Notes under the pieces: generated by a model
What the model was told of the DNA's origin: nothing
The model's database searches: none
What the model saw: the letters and a program-made list of their open reading frames with translations, nothing else
NCBI RefSeq assembly: GCF_001623875.1
Contig: NZ_LWAE01000001.1
Span: forward strand, 124,001 to 188,000
Length of the DNA: 64,000 nt
Origin: Clostridium magnum DSM 2767
GTDB taxonomy: Bacteria; Bacillota; Clostridia; Clostridiales; Clostridiaceae
Direction: 5' to 3'
Translations under genes and position numbers: made by a program
Shown: positions 1 to 9,176 of the stretch, in pieces
Layout: every line of letters starts with the position of its first letter
How positions within the stretch are numbered: position 1 is the first letter of the stretch

Positions 1-1
1 A

Positions 2-1198
2 ACAGGTAAGACTCTTCTTGCTAAAGCTATAGCGGGAGAAGCTGGAGTTCCTTTTTTCAGCATATCAGGTTCAGACTTTGTTGAGATGTTTGTTGGTGTT
101 GGTGCTTCCAGAGTTAGAGACTTATTTGATCAAGCAAAGAAGAATTCTCCGTGTATTATATTTATAGATGAAATAGATGCTGTAGGAAGGCAAAGAGGAG
201 CGGGACTTGGCGGTGGTCATGATGAAAGGGAGCAAACTTTAAATCAGTTGCTAGTTGAAATGGATGGGTTTGGAGCTAATGAAGGGATAATAATGATAGC
301 GGCAACTAATAGGCCAGATATATTAGATCCAGCGCTTTTAAGACCGGGAAGATTTGATAGGCAAATATTGGTTGGAGCTCCAGATGTTAAAGGAAGAGAA
401 GAAATTCTTAAAGTTCATTCAAAAAATAAACCTTTAGCAGAAGAAGTTAAGATGAATATCCTTGCAAAAAGAACTCCAGGATTTACGGGGGCTGATCTTG
501 AAAACTTAATGAATGAATCTGCACTTTTAGCAGTTAGAAAGAGTAAGAATTTAATAGGAATGGAAGAGCTTGAAGAAGCCGTAACTAGAGTAATAGCGGG
601 ACCTGAAAAGAAAAGCAGAGTTATTGCAGAAGAAGATAGAAGACTTACTGCGTATCACGAAGCTGGTCACGCTGTAGTTATGAAATTGCTGCCTACTGCA
701 GATCCTGTTCATCAAATAAGTATCATACCAAGAGGGATGGCAGGAGGATATACAATGCATCTTCCAGAAAAGGATACTGCATATATGTCTAAGACTAAAC
801 TAGAGGATGAAATAGTTGGACTTCTTGGAGGAAGAGTTGCTGAAAAACTTATAATAGGAGACATAAGTACTGGAGCTAAGAATGATATAGATAGAGCAAC
901 AACTATTGCAAGAAAAATGGTTATGGATTATGGAATGAGTGGCCTAGGTCCGATAGCCTTTGGATCAGGGCATGATGAAGTCTTCTTAGGGAGAGATTTA
1001 GGTAAAGGTAGAAACTTCAGTGAGGAAGTTGCTTTTGAAATTGATAAAGAAATAAGGAAGTTTATTGATGAAGGCTATAAAGAGGCAGAAACACTTCTTT
1101 CTGACAATTTAACAAAGCTTCATGCAGTAGCGAAAGCTCTTCTTGAAAAAGAAAAACTTGAAGCGAATGAATTTGAAGAAATATTTAATCAAGCATAA
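2..1198 (+). CDS. ftsH: ATP-dependent zinc metalloprotease FtsH (5' end outside window)
   Basis: Membrane-anchored AAA+ protease that extracts and degrades membrane and short-lived cytosolic proteins. The visible 398 residues are open from base 2, so the N-terminal membrane segments and the first part of Walker A lie upstream of the window. Seen in order: the end of Walker A (TGKT), Walker B (FIDEID), the second region of homology ([20 protein letters not shown]), and the zinc protease motif HEAGH at bases 656-670. A hairpin terminator follows directly. The family assignment is secure; only the start is missing. Confidence 0.97.
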   Translation, partial: TGKTLLAKAIAGEAGVPFFSISGSDFVEMFVGVGASRVRDLFDQAKKNSPCIIFIDEIDAVGRQRGAGLGGGHDEREQTLNQLLVEMDGFGANEGIIMIAATNRPDILDPALLRPGRFDRQILVGAPDVKGREEILKVHSKNKPLAEEVKMNILAKRTPGFTGADLENLMNESALLAVRKSKNLIGMEELEEAVTRVIAGPEKKSRVIAEEDRRLTAYHEAGHAVVMKLLPTADPVHQISIIPRGMAGGYTMHLPEKDTAYMSKTKLEDEIVGLLGGRVAEKLIIGDISTGAKNDIDRATTIARKMVMDYGMSGLGPIAFGSGHDEVFLGRDLGKGRNFSEEVAFEIDKEIRKFIDEGYKEAETLLSDNLTKLHAVAKALLEKEKLEANEFEEIFNQA

Positions 1199-1213
1199 TA
1201 GTTATGTACAATG

Positions 1214-1243
1214 AATAGAGGCAAAATTGCCTCTATTTTTATT
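1214..1243 (+). terminator. Rho-independent terminator after ftsH
   Basis: AATAGAGGC and GCCTCTATT form a stem around an A/T loop and run into a T-rich tail (TTTTTATTTT). It begins 16 bases after the ftsH stop codon. Confidence 0.85.
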
Positions 1244-1345
1244 TTGTGAAATATATGTTAAAAATTTCATAAAAATGATATAATTAAAATGTATGTCTAG
1301 ATCAAATTTTTTTAAATTAAAATTTAAGTGAAATGAGATGATTAT

Positions 1346-1732
1346 ATGGAGTTTAATGTAAGAGAAGGCATGACAGCGGCCATGGAAATATATGTAACCG
1401 AAAATGATACAGCAATCAAGCTAGGTTCGGGAAATTTAAGAGTACTAGCTACACCGGCTATGATAGCGCTTATGGAAAATACATCAAAAAGCAGTGTAGA
1501 TTTACACCTTCCTTTTGGCTATACTACCGTTGGGATAGATCTAAATATAAAGCATATTAAGGCTTCAACTGTTGGGATGAAAATAAGATGTGAAGCTCAT
1601 TTAATAAAAGTTGAAGATAAAAAGCTTTTTTTTAAGGTTCAAGCATGGGACGAAACAGGAAAAATCGGAGAAGGAAATCATACTAGATACATAGTAAATA
1701 GCGAAGAGTTTATGAAAAAGATACAATTATAA
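1346..1732 (+). CDS. Hotdog-fold thioesterase, FlK-like
   Basis: A 128-residue protein resembling the small single-domain hotdog thioesterases related to fluoroacetyl-CoA thioesterase FlK. Visible features are the N-terminal motif VREGMTAAMEIYVTE, the segment LATPAMIALMENTSK, which in this family carries the catalytic Thr and Glu, and a central HIKAS segment. It would hydrolyse a short acyl-CoA in the cytosol; the substrate cannot be told from sequence. The ATG is preceded only by a weak GAGATGA. It stands alone between the ftsH terminator and coaX. Family is by recognition; metabolic role unknown. Confidence 0.8.
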   Translation: MEFNVREGMTAAMEIYVTENDTAIKLGSGNLRVLATPAMIALMENTSKSSVDLHLPFGYTTVGIDLNIKHIKASTVGMKIRCEAHLIKVEDKKLFFKVQAWDETGKIGEGNHTRYIVNSEEFMKKIQL

Positions 1733-1753
1733 CTTACATAGAAGGACCTTATC

Positions 1754-1792
1754 TTGACAAACAGAATTAAATTGATAAAATTAAATTGATAA
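1754..1792 (+). promoter_or_regulatory. Probable coaX promoter with tandem repeat
   Basis: TTGACA (1754-1759) and TAAAAT (1776-1781) are 16 bases apart. The -10 region lies inside an exact tandem duplication of AATTAAATTGATAA (1765-1778 and 1779-1792), so a second, displaced -10-like copy is present. Confidence 0.55.
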
Positions 1793-1807
1793 TAATATGG
1801 GTATACT

Positions 1808-1833
1808 ATAGGGCAGCCTTAAAGCTGCCCTAT
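1808..1833 (+). other. Hairpin in the coaX leader
   Basis: ATAGGGCAGC and GCTGCCCTAT pair perfectly around CTTAAA. No T-run follows, so this is either a weak terminator for the upstream gene or a leader hairpin of the coaX transcript, since it lies downstream of the predicted promoter. Confidence 0.6.
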
Positions 1834-1888
1834 AATTATGTAATATAAATTATAAATGATTTATGTTTTAAGGAAGGCGGTGTGTTGA

Positions 1889-2677
1889 GTGATTTTAGTT
1901 ATAGATGTAGGAAATACAAATATTGTGTTAGGAGTTTATGAAAGTGAGGAACTTATTGCAAGTTGGAGGCTATCAACAGATTCAAAAAGAACAGCAGATG
2001 AATATGGAATACAGGTAATACAATTATTTTTACAAGATAAGTTAGATCCTGCAGATGTAGAAGGGGTTATAATTTCTTCAGTAGTACCTAATATCATGTA
2101 TTCATTAGAACATATGATAAAAAAGTACTTTGAGGTTAACCCTATAGTAGTAGGGCCAGGAGTGAAAACAGGAATAAATATAAAGTATGATAATCCTAAA
2201 GAGGTTGGTGCAGACAGAATAGTTAACGCTGTTGCAGCTCATGAACTTTATAAAGGATCTCTCATTATTATAGATTTTGGTACAGCAACAACTTTCTGCG
2301 CAGTAACTTCTAGAGGGGATTACTTAGGAGGTACTATTTCCCCGGGAATTAAAATATCCTCTGAAGCTCTATTTGAGAGAGCTGCTAAGTTGCCAAGAAT
2401 TGAACTTATAAAGCCGGCGGCAGTTATATGCAAAAATACTGTTTCAAGTATGCAAGCGGGGATAGTCTATGGATACATAGGTCAAGTAGATTACATAGTT
2501 AATAAAATGAGAAAAGAACTAATGGAACTTGGAGAGCAGGAGCCTACAATTATTGCGACAGGAGGACTAGCGAAACTTATTAGTGAAGAATCTAGATTTG
2601 TTGATAAAATAGATCCTATATTGACATTAAAGGGTCTTAGAATAATTTATGAAAAAAATAAAGAGCAGGTGTTGTAA
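1889..2677 (+). CDS. coaX: Type III pantothenate kinase
   Basis: Phosphorylates pantothenate in the first step of coenzyme A synthesis. The 262-residue length is typical of CoaX. Visible ASKHA-superfamily elements: the N-terminal phosphate loop ([14 protein letters not shown], about residues 3-16), [10 protein letters not shown] near 110, the second phosphate segment IDFGTATTF near 133, GGTISPGI near 153, and ATGGLA near the C-terminus. The start is GTG at 1889, with AGGAAGG 11 bases upstream. Its stop overlaps the dusB ATG by one base (TAATG), so the two are translationally coupled. Type III kinases are not feedback-inhibited by CoA in known members. Confidence 0.95.
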   Translation: MILVIDVGNTNIVLGVYESEELIASWRLSTDSKRTADEYGIQVIQLFLQDKLDPADVEGVIISSVVPNIMYSLEHMIKKYFEVNPIVVGPGVKTGINIKYDNPKEVGADRIVNAVAAHELYKGSLIIIDFGTATTFCAVTSRGDYLGGTISPGIKISSEALFERAAKLPRIELIKPAAVICKNTVSSMQAGIVYGYIGQVDYIVNKMRKELMELGEQEPTIIATGGLAKLISEESRFVDKIDPILTLKGLRIIYEKNKEQVL

Positions 2678-3654
2678 TGAAAATAAGGGATTTAGAGTTC
2701 AAAAACAATGTGTTTTTAGCTCCTATGGCAGGCGTTACTGACATAGCTTTTAGAGGACTGTGCAAAGAGATGGGATGTGGGCTTGTTTATACTGAGATGG
2801 TAAGTGCAAAGGCGTTATTTCATGGAAGTAAAAATACAAAAGACATGTTGGCTATTTCCAAAGAGGAAAGCCCAGTAGCAGTCCAAATATTTGGTAATGA
2901 TCCTTTTGTAATGGCTAAGTCCTGCGATTTATTCAATTATGATAAAGATATATGTATTGTGGATATTAATATGGGATGTCCTGCGCCTAAAATAGTTAAA
3001 AATGGAGAAGGGTCAGCTCTAATGAAAAGTCCTAAGTTAGCCGCAGAAATAGTAAAGGAAGTGAAGAAAGCGTCAGTAAAACCTATAACTGCAAAGTTTA
3101 GAAAAGGCTTTGATTCAAATAGCATTAATGCAGTAGAATTTGCAAAGGAATTAGAGCAGGCAGGAGTTGATGCTATAACAATTCATGGAAGAACTCGTGA
3201 ACAGATGTATCATGGTAAAGCTGATTGGGATATAATAAGACTGATTAAGGAGGCTGTTAGCATTCCTGTTATAGGAAATGGAGATATAGTTACTTGTGAG
3301 GATGCTGTTCGCCTTTTTGAAATTTCAGGATGTGATGGAATAATGATAGGTAGAGGTGCTATGGGTAATCCCTGGATATTTAGACAAATAAAACAAAAGC
3401 TAAGTGATGAACAGGTGACTTATCCAACACCAGAAGAAAGAATTGATTTATGTATAAAGCATTACGAAAGAGCTATTTATTATAGTGGTGAAAGTATAGC
3501 TTTAAGAGAAATGAGAAAAAATATAGGCTGGTATATCAAAGGGTTAAGTGCGAACAAAGAGATAAAAGATAAAATTAACTATGAAAAAGAAAGTGAAAAT
3601 GCAATTAAAATTTTACATGACTATAAAGAATATTTAAATAATACATATCAATAA
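2677..3654 (+). CDS. dusB: tRNA-dihydrouridine synthase B-like
   Basis: Flavoenzyme that reduces specific uridines in the tRNA D-loop. It is 325 residues long with an FMN-binding TIM barrel and a C-terminal helical tRNA-binding part. Visible: [12 protein letters not shown] near the N-terminus, VQIFGNDP, the catalytic cysteine loop NMGCPAPK (about residue 100), the FMN/substrate segment [12 protein letters not shown], and GNGDI with [10 protein letters not shown] for the phosphate site. It is coupled to coaX by a one-base overlap. The dusB subtype is assigned from the Firmicute context and overall resemblance. Confidence 0.92.
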   Translation: MKIRDLEFKNNVFLAPMAGVTDIAFRGLCKEMGCGLVYTEMVSAKALFHGSKNTKDMLAISKEESPVAVQIFGNDPFVMAKSCDLFNYDKDICIVDINMGCPAPKIVKNGEGSALMKSPKLAAEIVKEVKKASVKPITAKFRKGFDSNSINAVEFAKELEQAGVDAITIHGRTREQMYHGKADWDIIRLIKEAVSIPVIGNGDIVTCEDAVRLFEISGCDGIMIGRGAMGNPWIFRQIKQKLSDEQVTYPTPEERIDLCIKHYERAIYYSGESIALREMRKNIGWYIKGLSANKEIKDKINYEKESENAIKILHDYKEYLNNTYQ

Positions 3655-3724
3655 ACTGTATGTAATTTTTAGAGAAAAGATAGAATACAATAATAACGTA
3701 AGCAATTTATAAAAGGAAATCTTG

Positions 3725-4552
3725 ATGAAACCTATAGTGTATGTTAACTCTAGTATAAAGGATTTTTATGAAGATAATACTTTAATGGGGAGAATAAAAG
3801 ATAGATTTAAGATTTCTTTTTTAGGAGAAAGTTTTATAAAAGAACTGAATTTAAACATTTATAAATTAAAACTTCCTCCTAATTTAAATAAAAAAGCGTA
3901 TTGTAATAACTTGGGGATTGCGAGGAGAAAAGTTAAAAATAAAGATACAGAACTAGCAATAAAAACCTATAGAGAATTTGATTATGGCTTTTTTAATGAT
4001 TTTCAAAAAGATCTAATGGCTTTTAGTATAACCGGAAGTTCAAAGCTTATATTGAGAACTAGACATAAAAGTATTCGAGACAGCTGCATAGTTATCTATG
4101 ATGGAGCAGATGATATAAATTTTAATATAATTTGTTTTATGGCAAAAGAAGCTAAATATGTAGTCTTGCTGTCTAAGAATATAATAAAGATCAATAGAAT
4201 ATCTCAGTATGTTATTGCAAACTATGGTGTAACCCCTATAATAACCTCAGATATAGAGTATGCATTAAGAGCTGCAGATCTTATTGTAACTTCGAGGGCA
4301 ATTGATTTAAATAACAATGCTGTAGTTTGGTATTTAAATAATAGGTATATTCCAATAAGGGAAAACAACACTATTATAAATGATGTAACATATAATGTGC
4401 CGTGGATGTTAGATGGTATTAATATGTCACCTGAACTTCTAGGATCAATATTGTGCCAGATGGATGGAACGGATGTAGAAAAATCACTGAAATATAATGG
4501 CATATTTTTAGATGACATAAAATTTAATGATAACACACTAATTTTAGACTAA
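3725..4552 (+). CDS. Conserved-looking protein of unknown function
   Basis: A 275-residue protein that I do not recognise. AAAGGAAAT lies just upstream; the ATG at 3725 fits it better than the TTG at 3722. There is no signal peptide or membrane segment. The C-terminal two-thirds shows alternating hydrophobic strands and helices (DSCIVIYDG, YVVLLSKN, VTPIITSDIEYALRAADLIV) that look like an alpha/beta, possibly Rossmann-like, fold, but no cofactor motif is visible. Composition is Asn/Ile/Lys-rich like its neighbours, so recent transfer is unlikely. It sits between dusB and the greA promoter with no clear terminator. Confidence 0.75.
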   Translation: MKPIVYVNSSIKDFYEDNTLMGRIKDRFKISFLGESFIKELNLNIYKLKLPPNLNKKAYCNNLGIARRKVKNKDTELAIKTYREFDYGFFNDFQKDLMAFSITGSSKLILRTRHKSIRDSCIVIYDGADDINFNIICFMAKEAKYVVLLSKNIIKINRISQYVIANYGVTPIITSDIEYALRAADLIVTSRAIDLNNNAVVWYLNNRYIPIRENNTIINDVTYNVPWMLDGINMSPELLGSILCQMDGTDVEKSLKYNGIFLDDIKFNDNTLILD

Positions 4553-4595
4553 GTCAGCAAATAGGTTGATCAGATTCGAATTAGGTTTGAAAATG

Positions 4596-4624
4596 TTGAC
4601 ATTAAGATAAGGCTGTTTTATAAT
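4596..4624 (+). promoter_or_regulatory. Consensus sigma-A promoter upstream of greA
   Basis: TTGACA (4596-4601), a 17-base spacer and TATAAT (4619-4624). It lies about 100 bases before greA and is the likely start of the greA-lysS transcript. Confidence 0.8.
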
Positions 4625-4722
4625 TACTTAAATGATTGTTAAGATAATATTAGCTATATTTAAGAGGATTTAAATATTGACATAGAAAGTTTTTTGATAA
4701 ATTATTTAAAGGGGAGAATAAA

Positions 4723-5202
4723 ATGAGTGAATCAAAAAAACATATAATGACTTATGAGGGTATAAAGAAATTAGAAGATGAGTTAGAATATTTAAAAACT
4801 GTTAAAAGAAAAGAAATAACAGAGAAAATTAAAGTTGCACTTTCTTTTGGGGATTTGAGCGAAAACTCAGAATATGATGATGCTAAAAATGAACAAGCAT
4901 TTGTAGAGGGAAGAATAGTTCAACTTGAAAATATGCTTAAAAATGCTAGTGTTATAGATGATAGTGAAATACCTACAGATATTGTAAGCGTGGGAGCTAT
5001 TGTGACAGTGAAAGATTATGATTTTGATGAAGAAGTGGACTATGTAATTGTAGGATCAGCAGAAGCAGATCCTCTAAATAACAGGATATCTAACGAATCA
5101 CCAGTTGGAAGAGGCCTTGTAGGTAAAAAAATAGGTGATATACTAGAAATACAAGTACCAGATGGAGTCAGTAAGTATGAAATACTAGGTATAAGAAGAT
5201 AA
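4723..5202 (+). CDS. greA: Transcription elongation factor GreA
   Basis: Binds RNA polymerase in its secondary channel and stimulates cleavage of backtracked transcripts. The 159-residue length is standard. The N-terminal antiparallel coiled coil spans about residues 10-75, with the acidic tip motif [13 protein letters not shown] that positions the catalytic Mg2+. The C-terminal FKBP-like half carries [10 protein letters not shown] and [10 protein letters not shown]. The start is ATG behind AAGGGGAG. lysS follows after 15 bases, so the pair is co-transcribed. Confidence 0.96.
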   Translation: MSESKKHIMTYEGIKKLEDELEYLKTVKRKEITEKIKVALSFGDLSENSEYDDAKNEQAFVEGRIVQLENMLKNASVIDDSEIPTDIVSVGAIVTVKDYDFDEEVDYVIVGSAEADPLNNRISNESPVGRGLVGKKIGDILEIQVPDGVSKYEILGIRR

Positions 5203-5217
5203 ATTGGAGGGTTTTAA

Positions 5218-6726
5218 ATGTCTAATGAAGAAAAAAATTTAAATGAACTAGAGGAAGATTATAATGAACTTATAAAGATAAGAAGAGAGAAGTTCTTTAA
5301 TCTGCAAAATGAAGGAAAGGATCCTTTTGATGTTTATAAAGTTGAGAGAACTCACACATCAAAACAAATAAAAGATAACTATGAACAGTTAGAAGACAAA
5401 GAAGTAACTGTAGCAGGAAGACTTATGTCAAAAAGAGTTCAAGGTAAGGCTGGATTCTCAGATTTGCATGACAGATATGGAAAGATACAACTTTATATAA
5501 AAATAAATGATGTAGGCGAAGAAAGATTAAAAGAATATAAATCCTTTGATATAGGAGATATTTTATCTGTAACAGGTAAGGTATTTAAAACTAAGACAGG
5601 AGAAATATCTATACATATTACAGATTTTGAGCTTACAGCAAAATCATTAAAGCCACTTCCAGAAAAGTGGCATGGATTAAAAGACCCTGACTTAAGATAT
5701 AGACAAAGATATGTGGATCTAATAATGAACCAAGATGTTAGAGATACATTTATGAAAAGAACAGCTATAATTAAAGCTATAAGAGAATTTTTAGATAACA
5801 AAGATTATTTAGAAGTTGAAACTCCAGTACTTTCACCGATAGCAGGTGGAGCTGCAGCTAGACCGTTTGATACTCACCACAATGCTTTAGATATAGATAT
5901 GTATTTAAGAATAGCTACAGAACTTTATCTAAAGAGACTTATAGTCGGTGGATTTGAAAAAGTATATGAAATAGGTAAAAATTTTAGAAATGAAGGAATA
6001 AGTGTAAGACATAATCCTGAATTTACTATGATAGAATTATACGAAGCTTTTGCAGATTATAATGATATGATGGAAATTACAGAAAATATGATAGCTTATG
6101 TATGTGAGAAGGTTCTTGGTACTACTAAGGTAATGTACCAAGGTACAGAAATAAATTTTGCACCACCATGGAGAAGAGTTACAATGGTTGACGCTGTAAA
6201 AGAATATGCTGGTGTAGACTTTAATGAAATAAGGACTGATGAAGAAGCAAGAGAAATAGCAAAAGCAAAACATCTTAAGTTCAAAAAGGAATTAAAGGAT
6301 TGTACAAAAGGTGAGATTTTAAATATGCTATTTGAAGAGTTTGGCGAAAGTAAATTAATTCAGCCTACTTTTATAATCGATTATCCGGTAGAAATATCAC
6401 CTCTTACTAAGAAAAAGAGAGGAAATCCTGGCTTTACTGAAAGATTTGAAGGATTCGTATTTGGTAGAGAACTATGTAATGCTTATTCAGAGCTAAATGA
6501 TCCTATAGTTCAAAAAGACAGATTTATTCAACAGCTTAAGGAAAGAGAGCTCGGAGATGATGAGGCTTACATGATGGATGATGATTTCATTAATTCATTA
6601 GAAATAGGTATGCCTCCTACAGGTGGACTTGGTATAGGTGTAGATAGATTAATAATGTTTTTAACGGACGCTGCATCTATAAGAGATGTTATATTATTCC
6701 CAACAATGAAACCAAATCAACAATAA
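5218..6726 (+). CDS. lysS: Lysyl-tRNA synthetase, class II
   Basis: Charges tRNA-Lys in the cytosol. It is 502 residues long with a short charged N-terminal extension, an OB-fold anticodon-binding domain (about residues 60-160, with [19 protein letters not shown]), and the class II catalytic domain. Motif 2 is [18 protein letters not shown] and motif 3 is [26 protein letters not shown]-type active-site residues are present as [14 protein letters not shown]. It is preceded by TTGGAGGG and ends at a strong terminator. Confidence 0.97.
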   Translation: MSNEEKNLNELEEDYNELIKIRREKFFNLQNEGKDPFDVYKVERTHTSKQIKDNYEQLEDKEVTVAGRLMSKRVQGKAGFSDLHDRYGKIQLYIKINDVGEERLKEYKSFDIGDILSVTGKVFKTKTGEISIHITDFELTAKSLKPLPEKWHGLKDPDLRYRQRYVDLIMNQDVRDTFMKRTAIIKAIREFLDNKDYLEVETPVLSPIAGGAAARPFDTHHNALDIDMYLRIATELYLKRLIVGGFEKVYEIGKNFRNEGISVRHNPEFTMIELYEAFADYNDMMEITENMIAYVCEKVLGTTKVMYQGTEINFAPPWRRVTMVDAVKEYAGVDFNEIRTDEEAREIAKAKHLKFKKELKDCTKGEILNMLFEEFGESKLIQPTFIIDYPVEISPLTKKKRGNPGFTERFEGFVFGRELCNAYSELNDPIVQKDRFIQQLKERELGDDEAYMMDDDFINSLEIGMPPTGGLGIGVDRLIMFLTDAASIRDVILFPTMKPNQQ

Positions 6727-6733
6727 TAATTTT

Positions 6734-6771
6734 AACTAGCAGAAAGACTGTTTTTCTGCTAGTTTATTTTT
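6734..6771 (+). terminator. Terminator after lysS
   Basis: AACTAGCAGAAA and TTTCTGCTAGTT form a 12-bp stem followed by TATTTTTAT. Confidence 0.85.
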
Positions 6772-6850
6772 ATTAGACTACTTCTTCCTATAATAGTTCA
6801 AGTTTTTACTAAAAAAATGCGAAATAAGCAAAAAAACATAGAAAAAGCTA

Positions 6851-6878
6851 TTGCATTTTAAAAAATACCTGTTATAAT
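6851..6878 (+). promoter_or_regulatory. Probable tRNA-Asn promoter
   Basis: TTGCAT (6851-6856) and TATAAT (6873-6878) with a 16-base spacer, ending 21 bases before the mature tRNA. Confidence 0.55.
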
Positions 6879-6899
6879 AATACATGTAAGTTAAGTCGT

Positions 6900-6974
6900 T
6901 CCGTGGTAGCTCAATGGTGGAGCATTCGGCTGTTAACCGAAGGGTTGGAGGTTCGAATCCTCTCCACGGAGCCA
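6900..6974 (+). tRNA. tRNA-Asn (GTT)
   Basis: Cloverleaf with acceptor arms TCCGTGG and CCACGGA, anticodon GTT in the loop CTGTTAA, T-arm GGTTCGAATCC, and an encoded CCA end. An identical copy lies at 22387-22461 after the second rRNA operon. The minus-strand open frame across it is a shadow. Confidence 0.97.
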
Positions 6975-7039
6975 TTTTTTATTTTTTGACAAATGGATAA
7001 TATAATTTTAACAGGAAACAATAAAAGTATTGGTTAATG

Positions 7040-7068
7040 TTGACACAGGTGTTTTTATATTGTAATAT
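7040..7068 (+). promoter_or_regulatory. Promoter of the T-box/glyS transcript
   Basis: TTGACA (7040-7045), a 17-base spacer, then TAATAT (7063-7068). It lies about 30 bases before the T-box leader. Confidence 0.7.
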
Positions 7069-7094
7069 AATGTATAAATAATTTAATATTTCAC

Positions 7095-7276
7095 TATGAT
7101 GAGGAAGAGTAATGATAAATATCTTTAAAGAGAGATTGTGGTAGGTGCGAATAATCATGAGTTTATCGCGAAGGGAGCTTCGGAGTGATGTAGAACTAAG
7201 AGTAGGGCTAAGGCCAAAAAGGGTGGAACCGCGGAATAAGTATTCGTCCCTTTATGGTAAGGTCTTTTTTTTATAT
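7095..7276 (+). promoter_or_regulatory. T-box riboswitch upstream of glyS
   Basis: Leader RNA that senses uncharged tRNA (tRNA-Gly expected from the gene controlled). The diagnostic T-box sequence AGGGTGGAACCGCGG lies at 7220-7234. Stem I elements are present: AGTA (E-loop) near 7107, AGAGAG near 7130 and GGTGCGA near 7144. The terminator stem pairs GGCC plus AAAAAGGG (7212-7223) with CCCTTTATGG and GGTC (7248-7263), followed by eight T. I could not place the specifier codon with confidence. Confidence 0.92.
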
Positions 7277-7299
7277 CTAAAATTATGGAGGTAGATTTT

Positions 7300-8691
7300 A
7301 TGGCTGTGGAAAAAACTATGGATAAGGTAGTAGCTTTGGCTAAAAACAGAGGATATGTATATCCAGGATCAGAGATATATGGAGGGTTAGCAAATACTTG
7401 GGATTATGGTCCTTTAGGTGTAGAATTAAAAAATAATGTTAAAAAAGCATGGTGGCAAAAGTTTGTTCATGAAAGTAAACATAATGTAGGAGTAGATTGT
7501 GCTATCCTTATGAATAGTGATGTTTGGGCTGCATCCGGACACATTGGGAACTTCTCAGACCCACTTATGGATTGTAAGGAATGTAAAACTAGATTTAGGG
7601 CTGATAAGATAGTAGAAGATCATATGACAGCACAGGGAGTAGAGAAGGCATGTGCTGATGGATGGGGTAATGAAAAGCTAAAACAATATATTGATGAACA
7701 TGAAATAGTTTGTCCTAGTTGTGGTAAGAAGAACTTTACTGACATAAGACAATTTAATTTAATGTTTAAGACTTTCCAAGGGGTGACAGAGGATAGTAAA
7801 GCAGAAATATATCTAAGACCAGAAACAGCACAAGGTATATTTGTAAACTTTAAAAACGTACAAAGAACAACCAGGAAGAAAGTGCCGTTTGGTATAGCTC
7901 AAATAGGTAAAGCTTTTAGAAATGAGATAACACCTGGTAACTTTACATTTAGAACTAGAGAATTTGAGCAAATGGAGCTTGAATTCTTCTGTAAACCTGG
8001 TACTGATTTAGAATGGCATGGTTACTGGAAAGAGTATTGCTGGAATTTCTTATTGAAACTAGGTATTAAAGAACAAAATGTAAGATTTAGGGATCATGCA
8101 AAGGAACAATTATCACATTACAGTAATGCTACTTCTGATATTGAATATTTATTTCCATTTGGATGGGGAGAGTTGTGGGGAATTGCTGATAGAACTGATT
8201 ATGACCTAAAACAACATCAGACTCATTCAGGAAAAGATTTATCATATCTTGATCCTACAACTAACGAGAGATATATACCATATTGTATAGAGCCTTCAGT
8301 AGGTGCAGATAGAGCGGTTTTGGCGTTTTTAGTAGATGCTTATGATGAAGAGGAACTTGAAGATGGCGATGTAAGAACAGTACTTCATTTCCATCCTGCA
8401 TTGGCTCCATTTAAAGCGGCTATCCTTCCGCTTACTAAAAAACTTTCTGAAAAGGCGTTAGATATCTATGATGATTTAAGAAAAGAATTCAATGTAGATT
8501 ATGATGAAGCGGGAAGTATAGGGAAGAGATATAGAAGAGAAGACGAAATTGGAACTCCATACTGTATAACTGTTGATTTTGATACTTTAGAAGATAATTC
8601 TGTAACTATAAGAGATAGAGATACTATGAAACAATTCAGAATTAAAATAGATGAACTTAAAAACTTTATAAAAGAAAAGATGGAATTCTAA
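7300..8691 (+). CDS. glyS: Glycyl-tRNA synthetase, single-chain class IIA
   Basis: Charges tRNA-Gly. It is 463 residues from the ATG at 7300, which sits 6 bases after GGAGGTAG; an upstream ATG at 7285 overlaps that ribosome site and is unlikely. This is the homodimeric type. It has the N-terminal signature [18 protein letters not shown], an inserted zinc-ribbon-like part with CKEC and CPSC, motif 2 [19 protein letters not shown], motif 3 [14 protein letters not shown], and a C-terminal anticodon-binding domain (from about residue 365, [12 protein letters not shown]). Expression is controlled by the T-box leader just upstream. Confidence 0.97.
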   Translation: MAVEKTMDKVVALAKNRGYVYPGSEIYGGLANTWDYGPLGVELKNNVKKAWWQKFVHESKHNVGVDCAILMNSDVWAASGHIGNFSDPLMDCKECKTRFRADKIVEDHMTAQGVEKACADGWGNEKLKQYIDEHEIVCPSCGKKNFTDIRQFNLMFKTFQGVTEDSKAEIYLRPETAQGIFVNFKNVQRTTRKKVPFGIAQIGKAFRNEITPGNFTFRTREFEQMELEFFCKPGTDLEWHGYWKEYCWNFLLKLGIKEQNVRFRDHAKEQLSHYSNATSDIEYLFPFGWGELWGIADRTDYDLKQHQTHSGKDLSYLDPTTNERYIPYCIEPSVGADRAVLAFLVDAYDEEELEDGDVRTVLHFHPALAPFKAAILPLTKKLSEKALDIYDDLRKEFNVDYDEAGSIGKRYRREDEIGTPYCITVDFDTLEDNSVTIRDRDTMKQFRIKIDELKNFIKEKMEF

Positions 8692-8707
8692 TAGACTAAT
8701 GGAAACA

Positions 8708-8755
8708 GGTACATTTACATTTGATATAACTCAAGGATAAATGTACCTATTTTCT
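8708..8755 (+). terminator. Terminator after glyS
   Basis: GGTACATTTA (8708-8717) pairs with TAAATGTACC (8738-8747), followed by TATTTTCT. Confidence 0.75.
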
Positions 8756-8799
8756 ATGAAAAAATTTAATTGTATTATAATCGGATTAGCTCAAAAAAG

Positions 8800-8904
8800 A
8801 AAAAAGCCGGATATTTTATCCGGCGAAAATAGGGTTTAATCATGGGGATATGTTATATGTTTAATTAAAACTTGGGGAATTATATTAATGTTTCCTTACG
8901 GCAC
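8800..8904 (-). ncRNA. Candidate minus-strand small RNA
   Basis: Read on the minus strand: TTGAAT (8940-8935), an 18-base spacer ending in TGC, then TATACT (8916-8911), which is an extended -10. About 105 bases follow, ending in a perfect 8-bp hairpin GCCGGATA/TATCCGGC (8824-8806) and then TTTTTTCTTTTTT. No open frame with a ribosome site lies inside. The predicted RNA carries two UCCCC motifs in A/U-rich, probably unpaired, sequence. The terminator is clear; independent transcription is inferred. Confidence 0.55.
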
Positions 8905-8977
8905 ATTCATAGTATAGCATAGAAAAACAGTAGAATTCAATAGAATATAATAAAGTTTATAAATTAAGTATATTCTC

Positions 8978-9009
8978 ATAATTTCGACAGTATTCGCTGT
9001 TGAAATTAT
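8978..9009. repeat. Inverted repeat upstream of murD
   Basis: ATAATTTCGACAG (8978-8990) and CTGTTGAAATTAT (8997-9009) pair over 13 positions with one G-T, around TATTCG. No T-run follows, so it could be an operator or an RNA structure rather than a terminator. Confidence 0.65.
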
Positions 9010-9176
9010 ATATCTATTAAACTTAAATGAACTTTAGTAAATTTAAAGAATGTGAAGAAATTTGTCGTATAAAGAATTTAAAAGCTACTTAGAAAATAAT
9101 TCAATTTCTCATTGAAAGTGATATAATTTAATAAAAGGCTAGTTTAATAATTAGGTTTTAATTTTGGAGGTTTTTG

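Larger units (their letters stand above)
8692..9176. other. Intergenic region glyS-murD
   Basis: About 485 bases without a protein gene. It holds the glyS terminator, a strong minus-strand terminator with a promoter-like pair upstream of it (candidate sRNA, 8800-8904), and an inverted repeat at 8978-9009. A TATAAT at 9122-9127 could belong to a murD promoter, but its -35 is poor. Confidence 0.7.

Noticed and set aside
6778-6975. Minus-strand frame beginning MAPWRGFEPPTLRLT
   Set aside because: It is the antisense of tRNA-Asn, a well-known spurious frame type.
6986-7006. Promoter TTGACA with TATAAT after tRNA-Asn
   Set aside because: The spacing is only 9 bases, too short for sigma-A.
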